From positions 1-21,175 of the IMG/VR virus record IMGVR_UViG_3300031379_000034: DNA of 21,175 nucleotides; one strand, 5' to 3'. The notes beneath the pieces were generated by a model. It did no database searches, was not told the DNA's origin, and was given only the letters and a program-made list of their open reading frames with translations. The stretch is from a virus. Shown here piece after piece: positions 1-5,238 of this stretch (the stretch's first letter is position 1; every line of letters starts with the position of its first letter). A program made the translations under genes and the position numbers.

Positions 1-1
1 G

Positions 2-103
2 AACGCTAAAATGATTTTTAAAAATGAAAATACAGGTTGGAGAAGAAGTTGGAGTGGTAGCGTGTGTTGGAGTAGAAGTTGTAGCAAAAGCCAGAGTAAA
101 TAA
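2..103 (+). CDS. C-terminal end of a Ser-rich ORF, truncated by window edge
   Basis: This frame is open from the window edge to TAA at 101-103. From its first ATG (11) it would give 30 aa, with no visible SD. The last ~20 residues alternate serine with another residue (WSGS, WSRS, SKSQS) and come from degenerate GGAGT/AGAAGT-type short repeats. It may be the tail of a longer low-complexity protein or may be non-coding. I assign no function. Confidence 0.3.
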   Translation, partial: NAKMIFKNENTGWRRSWSGSVCWSRSCSKSQSK

Positions 104-104
104 G

Positions 105-185
105 ATGGCGTATGATATAATTGTTGGTATTGCGATAATTTATCTTTTATTTTTGGTTGTCCTTTGGTATCGACAACAACTATAA
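105..185 (+). CDS. Possible 26-aa single-span membrane micropeptide
   Basis: The ATG lies one base after the upstream stop. The product is almost entirely hydrophobic (residues 5-22, rich in Ile, Leu and Val) and ends in a short basic tail, WYRQQL. That is the shape of a single-pass membrane peptide such as a mini-holin or membrane toxin-like peptide. No good SD is visible, so translation would depend on coupling to the upstream frame. The next gene also begins with a membrane anchor, so this may belong to a membrane-protein cluster. Function is unknown and the gene is tentative. Confidence 0.3.
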   Translation: MAYDIIVGIAIIYLLFLVVLWYRQQL

Positions 186-232
186 AGAAACACGGTAATC
201 GAACCAGATAACTATTTTTCGGAGTGAATAAA

Positions 233-670
233 ATGTTGTATAATATAATTACGTATGGTTTCATAATTTGTTTTGCTGTGGCAATAATTTTTTCTTTAAT
301 TTACGCAATTAGGGCGTCAAAAATACGTAATAATTCTTATCAAGAATATTTACATAAAAAATTGCTTGAAGAAAAGAAAAACAATTTGACAAGATTGGAA
401 TCATCGTATTACGACAACACGTTGAAAGAAAAATACGAAGAATCAAAACAAATAGCGTTACAAGACCTTGAAATCATTAAGGATGCGAAATGGTATAGCG
501 ATGATAGATTGTATTACCGTAATACTTGGATGTTATTCGAAGGAATTGATGTGAGATGTAAAAGGATTGAAATATGGATTAAGAAAGCAGAAACGAAATT
601 CGTTAAATCGCACCAAAAAGAAATATTAGAATTAGCAGCGGAAATGTGTGAAAAATATGCTAAGGGTTAG
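233..670 (+). CDS. Membrane-anchored coiled-coil protein, unknown function
   Basis: The 145-aa product has one N-terminal transmembrane helix (about residues 5-26) followed by a long charged helical region rich in Glu and Lys (residues 30-145), probably coiled coil. I chose ATG 233 over the in-frame GTG at 224 because the GGAG at 221-224 overlaps that GTG and sits 8 nt before the ATG. A short protein with an N-terminal anchor and a helical body resembles the general shape of phage Rz-type inner-membrane spanins, but no endolysin or outer spanin is visible nearby, so this is only a possibility. The gene overlaps the next membrane-protein gene by 23 nt. Confidence 0.7.
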   Translation: MLYNIITYGFIICFAVAIIFSLIYAIRASKIRNNSYQEYLHKKLLEEKKNNLTRLESSYYDNTLKEKYEESKQIALQDLEIIKDAKWYSDDRLYYRNTWMLFEGIDVRCKRIEIWIKKAETKFVKSHQKEILELAAEMCEKYAKG

Positions 671-989
671 AATAGTTTTGTTAACGCTATTTGTTTGCGT
701 ACTAAACACGGTAGATTCGATATTCAGTTGGTATTGGTTAGAAAATGGTATGGCAGGCGAAGCAAATGTATTTATGCGTGAGCTATATAGCGTAAATCCG
801 TATTTATTTTTATCATATAAAGTGATAATCATTAATATGTTAATAATGTTTATAGGGGTGTATTACGATAAGGTTAAATCTGCTAAAATCGGTATTATTG
901 TGTGTTTATTGGCATATTCTTTTGTTATATTTTGCCATATATACGGCGTATATCTGAATTTTTATTTGAATACGGAATATTATGTGTAA
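648..989 (+). CDS. DUF5658-like multi-span membrane protein
   Basis: The 113-aa product has about three transmembrane helices (roughly residues 5-27, 52-72 and 80-105). After the first helix comes the pattern N-x-x-D ... L-x-x-G-x-x-x-E-A-N (NTVDSIFSWYWLENGMAGEAN), followed by a Lys-led second helix (YKVIII). This matches my recollection of the DUF5658 family, small membrane proteins of unknown function. GTG 648 has GGAA just upstream; ATG 657 in the same frame is the alternative start and loses only three residues. It overlaps the preceding gene and ends the membrane cluster. Role unknown; a lysis or host-envelope role would be speculation. Confidence 0.65.
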   Translation: MKNMLRVRIVLLTLFVCVLNTVDSIFSWYWLENGMAGEANVFMRELYSVNPYLFLSYKVIIINMLIMFIGVYYDKVKSAKIGIIVCLLAYSFVIFCHIYGVYLNFYLNTEYYV

Positions 990-1104
990 TAAGCCAAGAA
1001 TCTTTTACGTTCCAGGTTATATTCATTAGCAGAAAAGCGAAAGTATAAAAAATAATAGACCCCTAGGTATAACGACTTTAATGTCGTGAAAGGAGGTGGT
1101 TATA

Positions 1105-1182
1105 ATGTTTATCGCCGGTAATAGGCGATGGGAACGATTATTCCGATCAACGTTAGTATCAATGGGGATACGAACGTATTAA
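1105..1182 (+). CDS. Possible 25-aa leader peptide
   Basis: A 25-codon ORF starts 8 nt after AGGAGG (1091-1096), one of the best SD sites in the window. The peptide is short and basic, beginning MFIAGNRRWERLF and ending GIRTY, without a signal peptide or membrane segment. Its codons contain the 5' arm of the long inverted repeat (1133-1146) and a whole hairpin (1150-1177), so a translating ribosome would open both. It could be a leader peptide controlling the downstream deaminase gene or simply a tiny phage protein. Confidence 0.45.
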   Translation: MFIAGNRRWERLFRSTLVSMGIRTY

Positions 1183-1254
1183 AAAAACGAGTAAAAAACA
1201 GTCAAAGATGTATCGTAAAGTTTGGTTTTGTTATGCCTATTCGGAATAATCGTT
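1133..1254 (+). repeat. 14-bp perfect inverted repeat enclosing a hairpin
   Basis: AACGATTATTCCGA at 1133-1146 is exactly complementary to 1241-1254; up to three G-T pairs could extend the base of the stem. The 94-nt loop contains a second hairpin (1150-1160 with 1167-1177, one A-G mismatch). The 3' arm is followed by T bases (1253-1257), so the closed form resembles an intrinsic terminator before the gene at 1290. Confidence 0.6.
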
Positions 1255-1289
1255 TTTATAATTATCCTTTCATTAGAAGGTTGATATAA

Positions 1290-1883
1290 ATGGAAAATAA
1301 ATTTAATAGCGTTACGGGGATGTGCGGAAATTGCGGATATATAAGTGATCGCACAGGGTTATTATGTTGTCCAAAATGCGGAGAGAAAGCAAACACTAGC
1401 AATACCACCGATAATCCGCGTATCAAATTATTTAATACGAATAGACCTACATTCGAACACGTTTATATGAGTTTAGCCAAAATTTTATCACTACGTTCTA
1501 CCTGTTCCAGAAGGAAGGTAGGATGTGTAATAACATCCCACGATTATAAAAGGGTATTTTCTGTTGGTTACAACGGAAATGCTAGCGGGCTTCCTAATGG
1601 GTGCGATGAGCCAAATAAATCGGGAGAATGCGGTTGTTTACACGCGGAGGAAAACGCTATAATATCTTGTAGCGAACCGCCATACGTTCCAAAAATAATA
1701 TTTACAACTGTATATCCGTGTAAAATGTGCGCTAAAAGAATGATACAATTAGGCGGAGTAATACACGTATTTTATTTGGACGATTATCACAACATGGAAG
1801 CCAAATTATTGTTTGACGAATCGGATATAGTGATAAGTCCTGTAAATATAGATAATTTGTTGAGTTATGAGAGAACGTCCTAA
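1290..1883 (+). CDS. dCMP deaminase-like protein with N-terminal zinc ribbon
   Basis: This is a zinc-dependent deaminase of the cytidine/deoxycytidylate family; dCMP deaminases convert dCMP to dUMP and so feed dTMP synthesis for phage DNA. In the 197-aa product the catalytic motifs are HAE (118-120; His118 zinc ligand, Glu120 proton shuttle) and PCKMC (143-147; Cys144 and Cys147 zinc ligands), with the typical GYNG at 93-96 ahead of them. An extra N-terminal zinc ribbon is formed by Cys12, Cys15, Cys27 and Cys30, joined by a polar linker (33-50). ATG 1290 has AAGG about 9 nt upstream. The gene follows a structured leader and overlaps the next gene by 17 nt. The substrate is inferred; a ComEB-like or other deaminase is possible. 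Confidence 0.88.
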   Translation: MENKFNSVTGMCGNCGYISDRTGLLCCPKCGEKANTSNTTDNPRIKLFNTNRPTFEHVYMSLAKILSLRSTCSRRKVGCVITSHDYKRVFSVGYNGNASGLPNGCDEPNKSGECGCLHAEENAIISCSEPPYVPKIIFTTVYPCKMCAKRMIQLGGVIHVFYLDDYHNMEAKLLFDESDIVISPVNIDNLLSYERTS

Positions 1884-2094
1884 AATTCCGCTAGGCGGAG
1901 CAATAGTTAATCCGTATACATTAGAAAGAGATTCAGGAAATTATTTAATAATGTCTTGTGGTGGTTCTGATGAACAATTCGGTAGCTTTGTTTCGGATGA
2001 AAGCAAAAATATCCCCCTTAGAAGATGGATAAACGTGCAACAATTAGGATTAGGGAAGGTGTTAAGAAAGGTTGAAAGCGATGAAGCTTACTAA
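1867..2094 (+). CDS. Small hypothetical protein
   Basis: The 75-aa product is soluble with no motif I recognise: a basic start (MRERPKIPLGG), a Gly/Ser-containing middle and a basic helical end (LGKVLRKVESDEAY). Its start overlaps the deaminase end by 17 nt and its stop lies 14 nt inside the next gene, so translation is probably coupled in a compact operon. There is no strong SD before ATG 1867. The overlaps on both sides and a different frame from its neighbours support a real but weakly evidenced gene. Confidence 0.6.
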   Translation: MRERPKIPLGGAIVNPYTLERDSGNYLIMSCGGSDEQFGSFVSDESKNIPLRRWINVQQLGLGKVLRKVESDEAY

Positions 2095-2758
2095 AGAACA
2101 AATGAAAGAAGCCGTGATGAGAATATACGGCATGTTTTGTTCCGGAGATGATGAAGCAGACGTATTGGATGAAATGGGTATTAGCGCCGAACAATATGAA
2201 AATATGAAAGAAAAAATGTTTGAGTCTAAGACTCAGGAGTTCAAAACCAAACCAATAGAATATACCTATATACAATATATAATAGATCAAACTGCCAATT
2301 TAAACAGATTGGATGAATTCATAATATCAAATAATGACAATAAAAGTAGAAGTTCGCAAAGCGTAGTTGGAGCAATCCGAGCTAAAAGTGAAATATTGGA
2401 TAAAATTATAGCTCGCGGCCAAGAATTTGGGATAATAAAGAAAGTGGCAAACCGTAGCGAAGTTGTTGCGGGCGTGTTAATTGCCGAATTATCTAACACC
2501 CAGTTAAAAAAAGAAATCACCACTTCCTTGGATTCGTTGAATCTTTTGTTAAAAAAATACGGCGATAAGGATATAATAGATGTTAGTCCTGGAACTATTC
2601 GTTCAGGAAAAGAATTGCCCGAGGCGGTTTTGAAAACAGAAGAAGAAAATAAAGATGACGGAATAGTGGTTAGAAGTATTAAAAAGAGTTCTAAAAAGAA
2701 CACTAAAAGGAGGGATAAGGCGCGTTTGAATCGGCGTGTCGTAAGAAAGAAGGAATAA
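2081..2758 (+). CDS. Candidate terminase small subunit
   Basis: The 225-aa product is mostly helical. Residues ~10-45 look like a small helix-turn-helix unit (acidic helix, then DEMGISAEQYENMKEKMFE). Residues ~70-140 hold helices with NLNRLDEFI and a run reading AIRAKSEILDKIIARGQEFGIIKK, a style I associate with phage small terminase proteins, which bind phage DNA and present it to the ATPase-nuclease. The C-terminal ~35 residues are strongly basic and would suit DNA binding. I chose ATG 2081 because AGAAAGG lies about 9 nt upstream; TTG 2072 is the alternative. It lies some 6.4 kb upstream of the large subunit, unusual but known in large phages. A generic DNA-binding protein is the main alternative. 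Confidence 0.45.
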   Translation: MKLTKEQMKEAVMRIYGMFCSGDDEADVLDEMGISAEQYENMKEKMFESKTQEFKTKPIEYTYIQYIIDQTANLNRLDEFIISNNDNKSRSSQSVVGAIRAKSEILDKIIARGQEFGIIKKVANRSEVVAGVLIAELSNTQLKKEITTSLDSLNLLLKKYGDKDIIDVSPGTIRSGKELPEAVLKTEEENKDDGIVVRSIKKSSKKNTKRRDKARLNRRVVRKKE

Positions 2759-2759
2759 A

Positions 2760-3035
2760 ATGAACGCACTAGCAAGAAAATTAGATTGTTATCACGATTG
2801 GACGGAAGTATGTCGAGTTTATCATCGCCGTACCAATCAAGAAGGCGTTGCATTACGTTGTAAAAAGTGCTCTCAACTAGGCTTTCAGAAGCTTAGCTAT
2901 CTCAATCCTGTATCGGATATACAAGAACGCCACAAACGCCAGGGAGAAATCATTCTCGTCAGCGGTATGGATGTTTGTCAAACGGAATACGGAATAGACG
3001 GCCGACCTACTTATATTTGGGATACACACCTATAA
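2760..3035 (+). CDS. Small hypothetical protein with a possible metal site
   Basis: The 91-aa product starts one base after the previous stop and has a good SD (GAAGGAATAAA then ATG). His12, Cys18, Cys34 and Cys37 (CKKC) could make a small zinc site, but the spacing fits no family I know. The rest is polar with a Tyr/Trp-containing tail. It ends immediately before an AT-rich hairpin (3035-3052) and the first copy of the duplicated leader, so it is probably the last gene of its transcription unit. Confidence 0.65.
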   Translation: MNALARKLDCYHDWTEVCRVYHRRTNQEGVALRCKKCSQLGFQKLSYLNPVSDIQERHKRQGEIILVSGMDVCQTEYGIDGRPTYIWDTHL

Positions 3036-3052
3036 TCTTAATATTTTAAGAT
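3035..3052 (+). terminator. AT-rich hairpin before leader copy 1
   Basis: ATCTTAA (3035-3041) pairs with TTAAGAT (3046-3052) around a 4-nt loop, at the stop codon of the preceding gene and just before the duplicated leader. The stem is weak and no long T run follows, so it may be a weak terminator or an mRNA 3' end. The second leader copy is likewise preceded by a hairpin. Confidence 0.3.
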
Positions 3053-3088
3053 ATTTACAAAAAAAATTGTAGTTATTGTATTTTTTAC

Positions 3089-3117
3089 TTTACTTTCATT
3101 ATACAACTTCTTATACT
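3089..3117 (+). promoter_or_regulatory. Candidate promoter in leader copy 1
   Basis: TTTACT (3089-3094) and TATACT (3112-3117) lie 17 bp apart and match the sigma-70-type -35 and -10 consensus at 4/6 and 5/6. An alternative pair, TTGTAT (3076-3081) with TATACA (3100-3105), has an 18-bp spacer. An A8 tract upstream could act as an UP element. The start would fall near 3123-3126, just before the 5' hairpin. The choice between the two pairs is not settled by sequence. Confidence 0.5.
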
Positions 3118-3131
3118 CTATATATAGGTTA

Positions 3132-3148
3132 CGGGATAACAAATCCCG
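3132..3148 (+). promoter_or_regulatory. 5'-UTR hairpin, copy 1
   Basis: A 6-bp GC-containing stem (CGGGAT with ATCCCG, loop AACAA) sits near the predicted 5' end of the transcript, about 10 nt before the SD. It is unchanged in the second leader copy. A short 5' stem that leaves the SD free is a known way to protect phage mRNA from 5'-end-dependent decay; that role is inferred. Confidence 0.6.
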
Positions 3149-3168
3149 AAAAACAAAGGAGAACGAAA

Positions 3169-3372
3169 ATGAGAGGATATGGTCTTCCAAGGCACGACGA
3201 TGTCGAAAATCCCGATGTTGCTGATATCAAGTTGTACGGGTTGAAAACTTCGACAGGCGGAAGACGTTACCAGAGCTCTTCCGCCAAGAAGAGTTCCAGG
3301 AGAATCTGGAAAAAGAGGGAGCGAGACCTTGCGCACGAGTATTGCAAGGAGAATTTTAAAGAAGAGTATTAA
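3169..3372 (+). CDS. Small basic protein driven by leader copy 1
   Basis: The 67-aa product begins MRGYGLPRHDDVENPDV and ends in a basic helical stretch (SSAKKSSRRIWKKRERDLAHEY). It has no membrane segment or recognised domain. I chose ATG 3169 because the SD AAAGGAG sits 7 nt upstream and the same SD and ATG are retained in the second leader copy; an in-frame ATG at 3076 lies inside the promoter and is not credible. The R/K-rich SxxRRxxKKxxR pattern is common in small phage proteins and could bind nucleic acid. It lies 11 nt upstream of the J-domain gene and probably shares its transcript. Confidence 0.75.
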   Translation: MRGYGLPRHDDVENPDVADIKLYGLKTSTGGRRYQSSSAKKSSRRIWKKRERDLAHEYCKENFKEEY

Positions 3373-3383
3373 AGAGGGGCGAA

Positions 3384-4097
3384 ATGAGTTTTGAAAAAGA
3401 GTTGAATTTTTTCGGTCTCAAGAGAGACTATTCCATTCAGGAATTGAAAGTCGCATTCAGACAAGTTGCGTTTAAAATTCATCCTGATGTTGGTGGTATT
3501 AGAGAAGAATTTGAAAGAGCGATGTCTTTTTTCAATATTCTTTCTAATCAGTGTATTAATTTCGGAAAGAGACCGGACGGTACGGTTGTTGAAGATAAAA
3601 CAGTCGAAGGGCGTAAACTGGTTGATCTCGGGAAGGGGTATCCTATTACCGAAAGTGCTAAAACTTGTGAAGTTTGTAACGGTAAAGGATACACAAGTTT
3701 CAGGAAAGAATGTGATAAGAAATATCAAACTTGTGATGATTGTAACGGAATTGGCCTTTTCAGTTACCCATGTAAAAAGTGTGATGGTAGCGGAAAGTAT
3801 TCAAGGAATGGCAAAATTATAGGGGAATGTAATTTGTGCGGAGGTAGCGGTAGGTTTTATCCCGAGAATAAAAGACCGTGGTGGTTAAGAGGGCCTTATA
3901 GCGCTAATAAATATATTCCAGGGACGATGAAATTTGGCATTCCATGTAAAAAGTGCGGAGGGAGTGGACAGGTTTGGGTACCTGTTATGGGCGATAAGTT
4001 GTTTCACGCCGTTTGCTATGTGTGCGATGGAATTGGCGAGATCAGGATTTTTAATCCTGTATTACCAAGAGGACTTTTTGTTGGAGCGAACAAATAA
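3384..4097 (+). CDS. J-domain protein with six CxxCxGxG zinc motifs
   Basis: J-domain proteins stimulate Hsp70 (DnaK) ATPase and deliver clients. The 237-aa product has an N-terminal J domain (about residues 5-55) with the essential HPD at 33-35. A zinc-finger region of six CxxCxGxG repeats follows, starting at Cys95, Cys117, Cys130, Cys149, Cys188 and Cys211. Typical DnaJ has four such motifs, then large beta-sheet substrate domains; here those C-terminal domains are absent and motifs five and six are separated from four by a Trp/Pro-rich insert (160-187). The Gly/Phe linker is replaced by residues 56-93. The SD is GAGGGG 4 nt before the ATG. The product probably diverts or assists host DnaK, for example in head assembly. 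The J-domain call is strong; the role is inferred. Confidence 0.85.
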   Translation: MSFEKELNFFGLKRDYSIQELKVAFRQVAFKIHPDVGGIREEFERAMSFFNILSNQCINFGKRPDGTVVEDKTVEGRKLVDLGKGYPITESAKTCEVCNGKGYTSFRKECDKKYQTCDDCNGIGLFSYPCKKCDGSGKYSRNGKIIGECNLCGGSGRFYPENKRPWWLRGPYSANKYIPGTMKFGIPCKKCGGSGQVWVPVMGDKLFHAVCYVCDGIGEIRIFNPVLPRGLFVGANK

Positions 4098-4123
4098 ATG
4101 TTAATTTATTATAAAATTAACAT
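4098..4123 (+). terminator. AT-rich hairpin after the J-protein gene
   Basis: A perfect 10-bp stem (4098-4107 with 4114-4123, 6-nt loop) begins directly after the J-protein stop codon and ends 3 nt before leader copy 2. It is AT-rich and has no T run, so termination would be weak. It may instead protect the mRNA 3' end. Confidence 0.4.
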
Positions 4124-4126
4124 GAG

Positions 4127-4243
4127 TTACAAAAAAAATTGTAGTTATTGTATTTTTACTTTACTTTCATTATACAACTTCTTATGCTCTATATATAGGT
4201 TACGGGATAACAAATCCCGAAAAACAAAGGAGAACGAAAATGA
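4127..4243 (+). repeat. Promoter/leader direct repeat, copy 2
   Basis: This 117-nt segment is near-identical to 3055-3172. The differences are a T tract shorter by one and an A-to-G change at the position equivalent to 3115, which turns the -10-like TATACT into TATGCT. The 5' hairpin (4203-4219) and SD are unchanged. It ends on the ATG of the 58-aa gene at 4240. The copies lie 1,072 bp apart and could recombine, deleting the J-protein gene. Confidence 0.9.
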
Positions 4244-4416
4244 CGCGTTTAACTGCATACGAAGCAATCGAGTACAAAAGAACAAATCCCGACGTTAAGC
4301 TCTGTAAATATGCAGATGACACCGAAGGACATTTAGGCGATATCTGCGTTGAATATGCAGAGGAAATAGCGTCAGAGGATCCAGGACTTATCTATCTTGA
4401 CGCATACGACAAGTAG
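4240..4416 (+). CDS. 58-aa acidic protein driven by leader copy 2
   Basis: This short gene lies exactly where the duplicated leader predicts, with the SD AAAGGAG 7 nt before ATG. The product (MTRLTAYEAIEYKRTNPDV...) is soluble, acidic and predicted helical, with two cysteines (Cys22, Cys36) and no recognised family. Its NPDV echoes the NPDV in the product at 3169, but there is no other similarity. The stop is followed 41 nt later by another gene with the same SD context, so these are probably co-transcribed. Such small acidic products are typical early phage proteins that bind host proteins; that is inference. Confidence 0.75.
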   Translation: MTRLTAYEAIEYKRTNPDVKLCKYADDTEGHLGDICVEYAEEIASEDPGLIYLDAYDK

Positions 4417-4457
4417 GGAGAATAACGGCCGATTAACCAAAACAAAGGAGAACGAAA

Positions 4458-5183
4458 ATGAAGAAACCAATAGAAAAAATTGCAACGTATCGGTGTGTTA
4501 ATCTTGACGTGTCGGGACTAGAGGAAACAGAGAACTCCAACTGGATTTCCCGTACACAACGAGGCGTTGTATATACGATTAAAGGCGTTCCGTCTTCCGA
4601 TTTAGACATCTTAATTGTTCCAGAACAAGATGGAATGGTACGTGTTCTGGACATCGGAGTGAAAACCGGTAAATATGGTGGCAACAGAAATCGTATTACC
4701 GTACGAAATGTACCGTTGCATCAGACATATGGGTTACCATGTGTTGCTGTTTGGTTTGAATTATTAGGTGCTCATGCAGTTATTCATATTGGTGATGACA
4801 CGTATACGTTCGGTCGATATAGAACTGATTTGGACTCGTCATCAAATTTAGAAAAAATCATAAGGTGGCATTATTCGCGTTATTATCGGATGTTATCAGA
4901 GAGTGATGTAAGGGCAACAGAAGTCGAATTCCGCGATATTGTTGAGTCTTCATCCATGACTTTAGCTGAGGCCAACCGATTAGCCTCAAGACTACTTTAT
5001 CGCATCGCACGAGGGAGTGGATATAGAAAGTTAACGTTACGTGAACAACGAAAGCTCGGTTTGGTTGGACAATGGCACCCTGAAGCCGAGTATGCTGCGG
5101 CGCACAATCGTATCCAATCCTCGAAATACTCGCCTACGGGCGCAAGCGAGTATTCGTTGCGTGCGGCCAATTTAATTTCGTAG
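4458..5183 (+). CDS. Hypothetical protein with a charged C-terminal domain
   Basis: The 241-aa product has an apparently beta-rich first half (residues 1-120, with DLDILIVPEQDG and GDDTYTFGRYR) and a helical, Arg-rich second half (residues 125-215). I recognise no catalytic motif. The ATG is preceded by the block's shared AAAGGAGAACGAA. Arg codons are mostly CGN, unlike the AGA-dominated terminase and portal genes. A strong hairpin (stem 5125-5133/5146-5154) lies in the last 20 codons. Function unknown. Confidence 0.75.
   Translation: MKKPIEKIATYRCVNLDVSGLEETENSNWISRTQRGVVYTIKGVPSSDLDILIVPEQDGMVRVLDIGVKTGKYGGNRNRITVRNVPLHQTYGLPCVAVWFELLGAHAVIHIGDDTYTFGRYRTDLDSSSNLEKIIRWHYSRYYRMLSESDVRATEVEFRDIVESSSMTLAEANRLASRLLYRIARGSGYRKLTLREQRKLGLVGQWHPEAEYAAAHNRIQSSKYSPTGASEYSLRAANLIS
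5122..5156 (+). repeat. Intragenic hairpin near the gene end
   Basis: Nine perfect pairs (5125-5133 with 5146-5154) are extended by two more across a bulge; the loop is 12 nt. It lies within the last codons of the 241-aa gene. No T run follows, so it is not a standard terminator. A protein-binding or RNase-processing site is possible. Confidence 0.45.
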
Positions 5184-5238
5184 AGAATTTGATGCCGATA
5201 ACCCATGAGTATTATCAGCAGTAGAAAGGAGGAATAAA

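Larger units (their letters stand above)
990..1289 (+). promoter_or_regulatory. Structured leader region upstream of the deaminase gene
   Basis: This 300-nt stretch has no ordinary gene. In order it holds: a weak -10-like TATAAA at 1044-1049; a small hairpin (stem 1072-1076/1083-1087); a strong SD, AGGAGG (1091-1096); a 25-codon ORF (1105-1182); a hairpin with 10 paired bases and one mismatch (1150-1177); and a perfect 14-bp inverted repeat, 1133-1146 with 1241-1254, whose 3' arm runs into TTTTT. Leader ORF, alternative stems and a terminal T-run stem together resemble a translation-coupled attenuator or a structured phage RNA. The pairings are read from the sequence; the regulatory role is inferred. 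Confidence 0.45.
3055..3172 (+). repeat. Promoter/leader direct repeat, copy 1
   Basis: This 118-nt segment recurs almost exactly at 4127-4243, differing by one T in a T tract and one A/G change. It contains an A8 tract, a T-rich promoter-like region, a hairpin CGGGAT-AACAA-ATCCCG (3132-3148) and the SD AAAGGAG, and ends on the ATG of a gene. The two copies drive unrelated genes, so the repeat is a transferable expression leader, not a gene duplication. Confidence 0.9.

Noticed and set aside
990-1289. tRNA or known riboswitch in the leader
   Set aside because: No cloverleaf or CCA end could be formed, and the stems did not match any riboswitch class I know.
2287-2853. 188-aa minus-strand frame
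   Set aside because: It is the mirror of the well-supported + strand genes there, with hydrophobic, Leu/Ser/Phe-rich composition typical of antisense of Lys/Glu-rich genes, and no SD.
3076-3168. Longer form of the 67-aa protein starting at 3076
   Set aside because: The extension lies in the duplicated promoter and 5' hairpin and has no SD; the SD-supported ATG is 3169.
3466-3822. 118-aa + strand frame inside the J-protein gene
   Set aside because: It lies in an alternate frame of a gene with clear J and zinc motifs and has no SD or independent features.
3055-4243. Direct repeats as CRISPR, insertion-sequence ends or attachment sites
   Set aside because: There are only two copies, more than 1 kb apart, each ending on a start codon and containing promoter and SD; no transposase or integrase is present.
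4098-4298. 66-aa + strand frame across leader copy 2
   Set aside because: It reads through the hairpin, promoter and SD of the leader and overlaps the better-supported gene at 4240.
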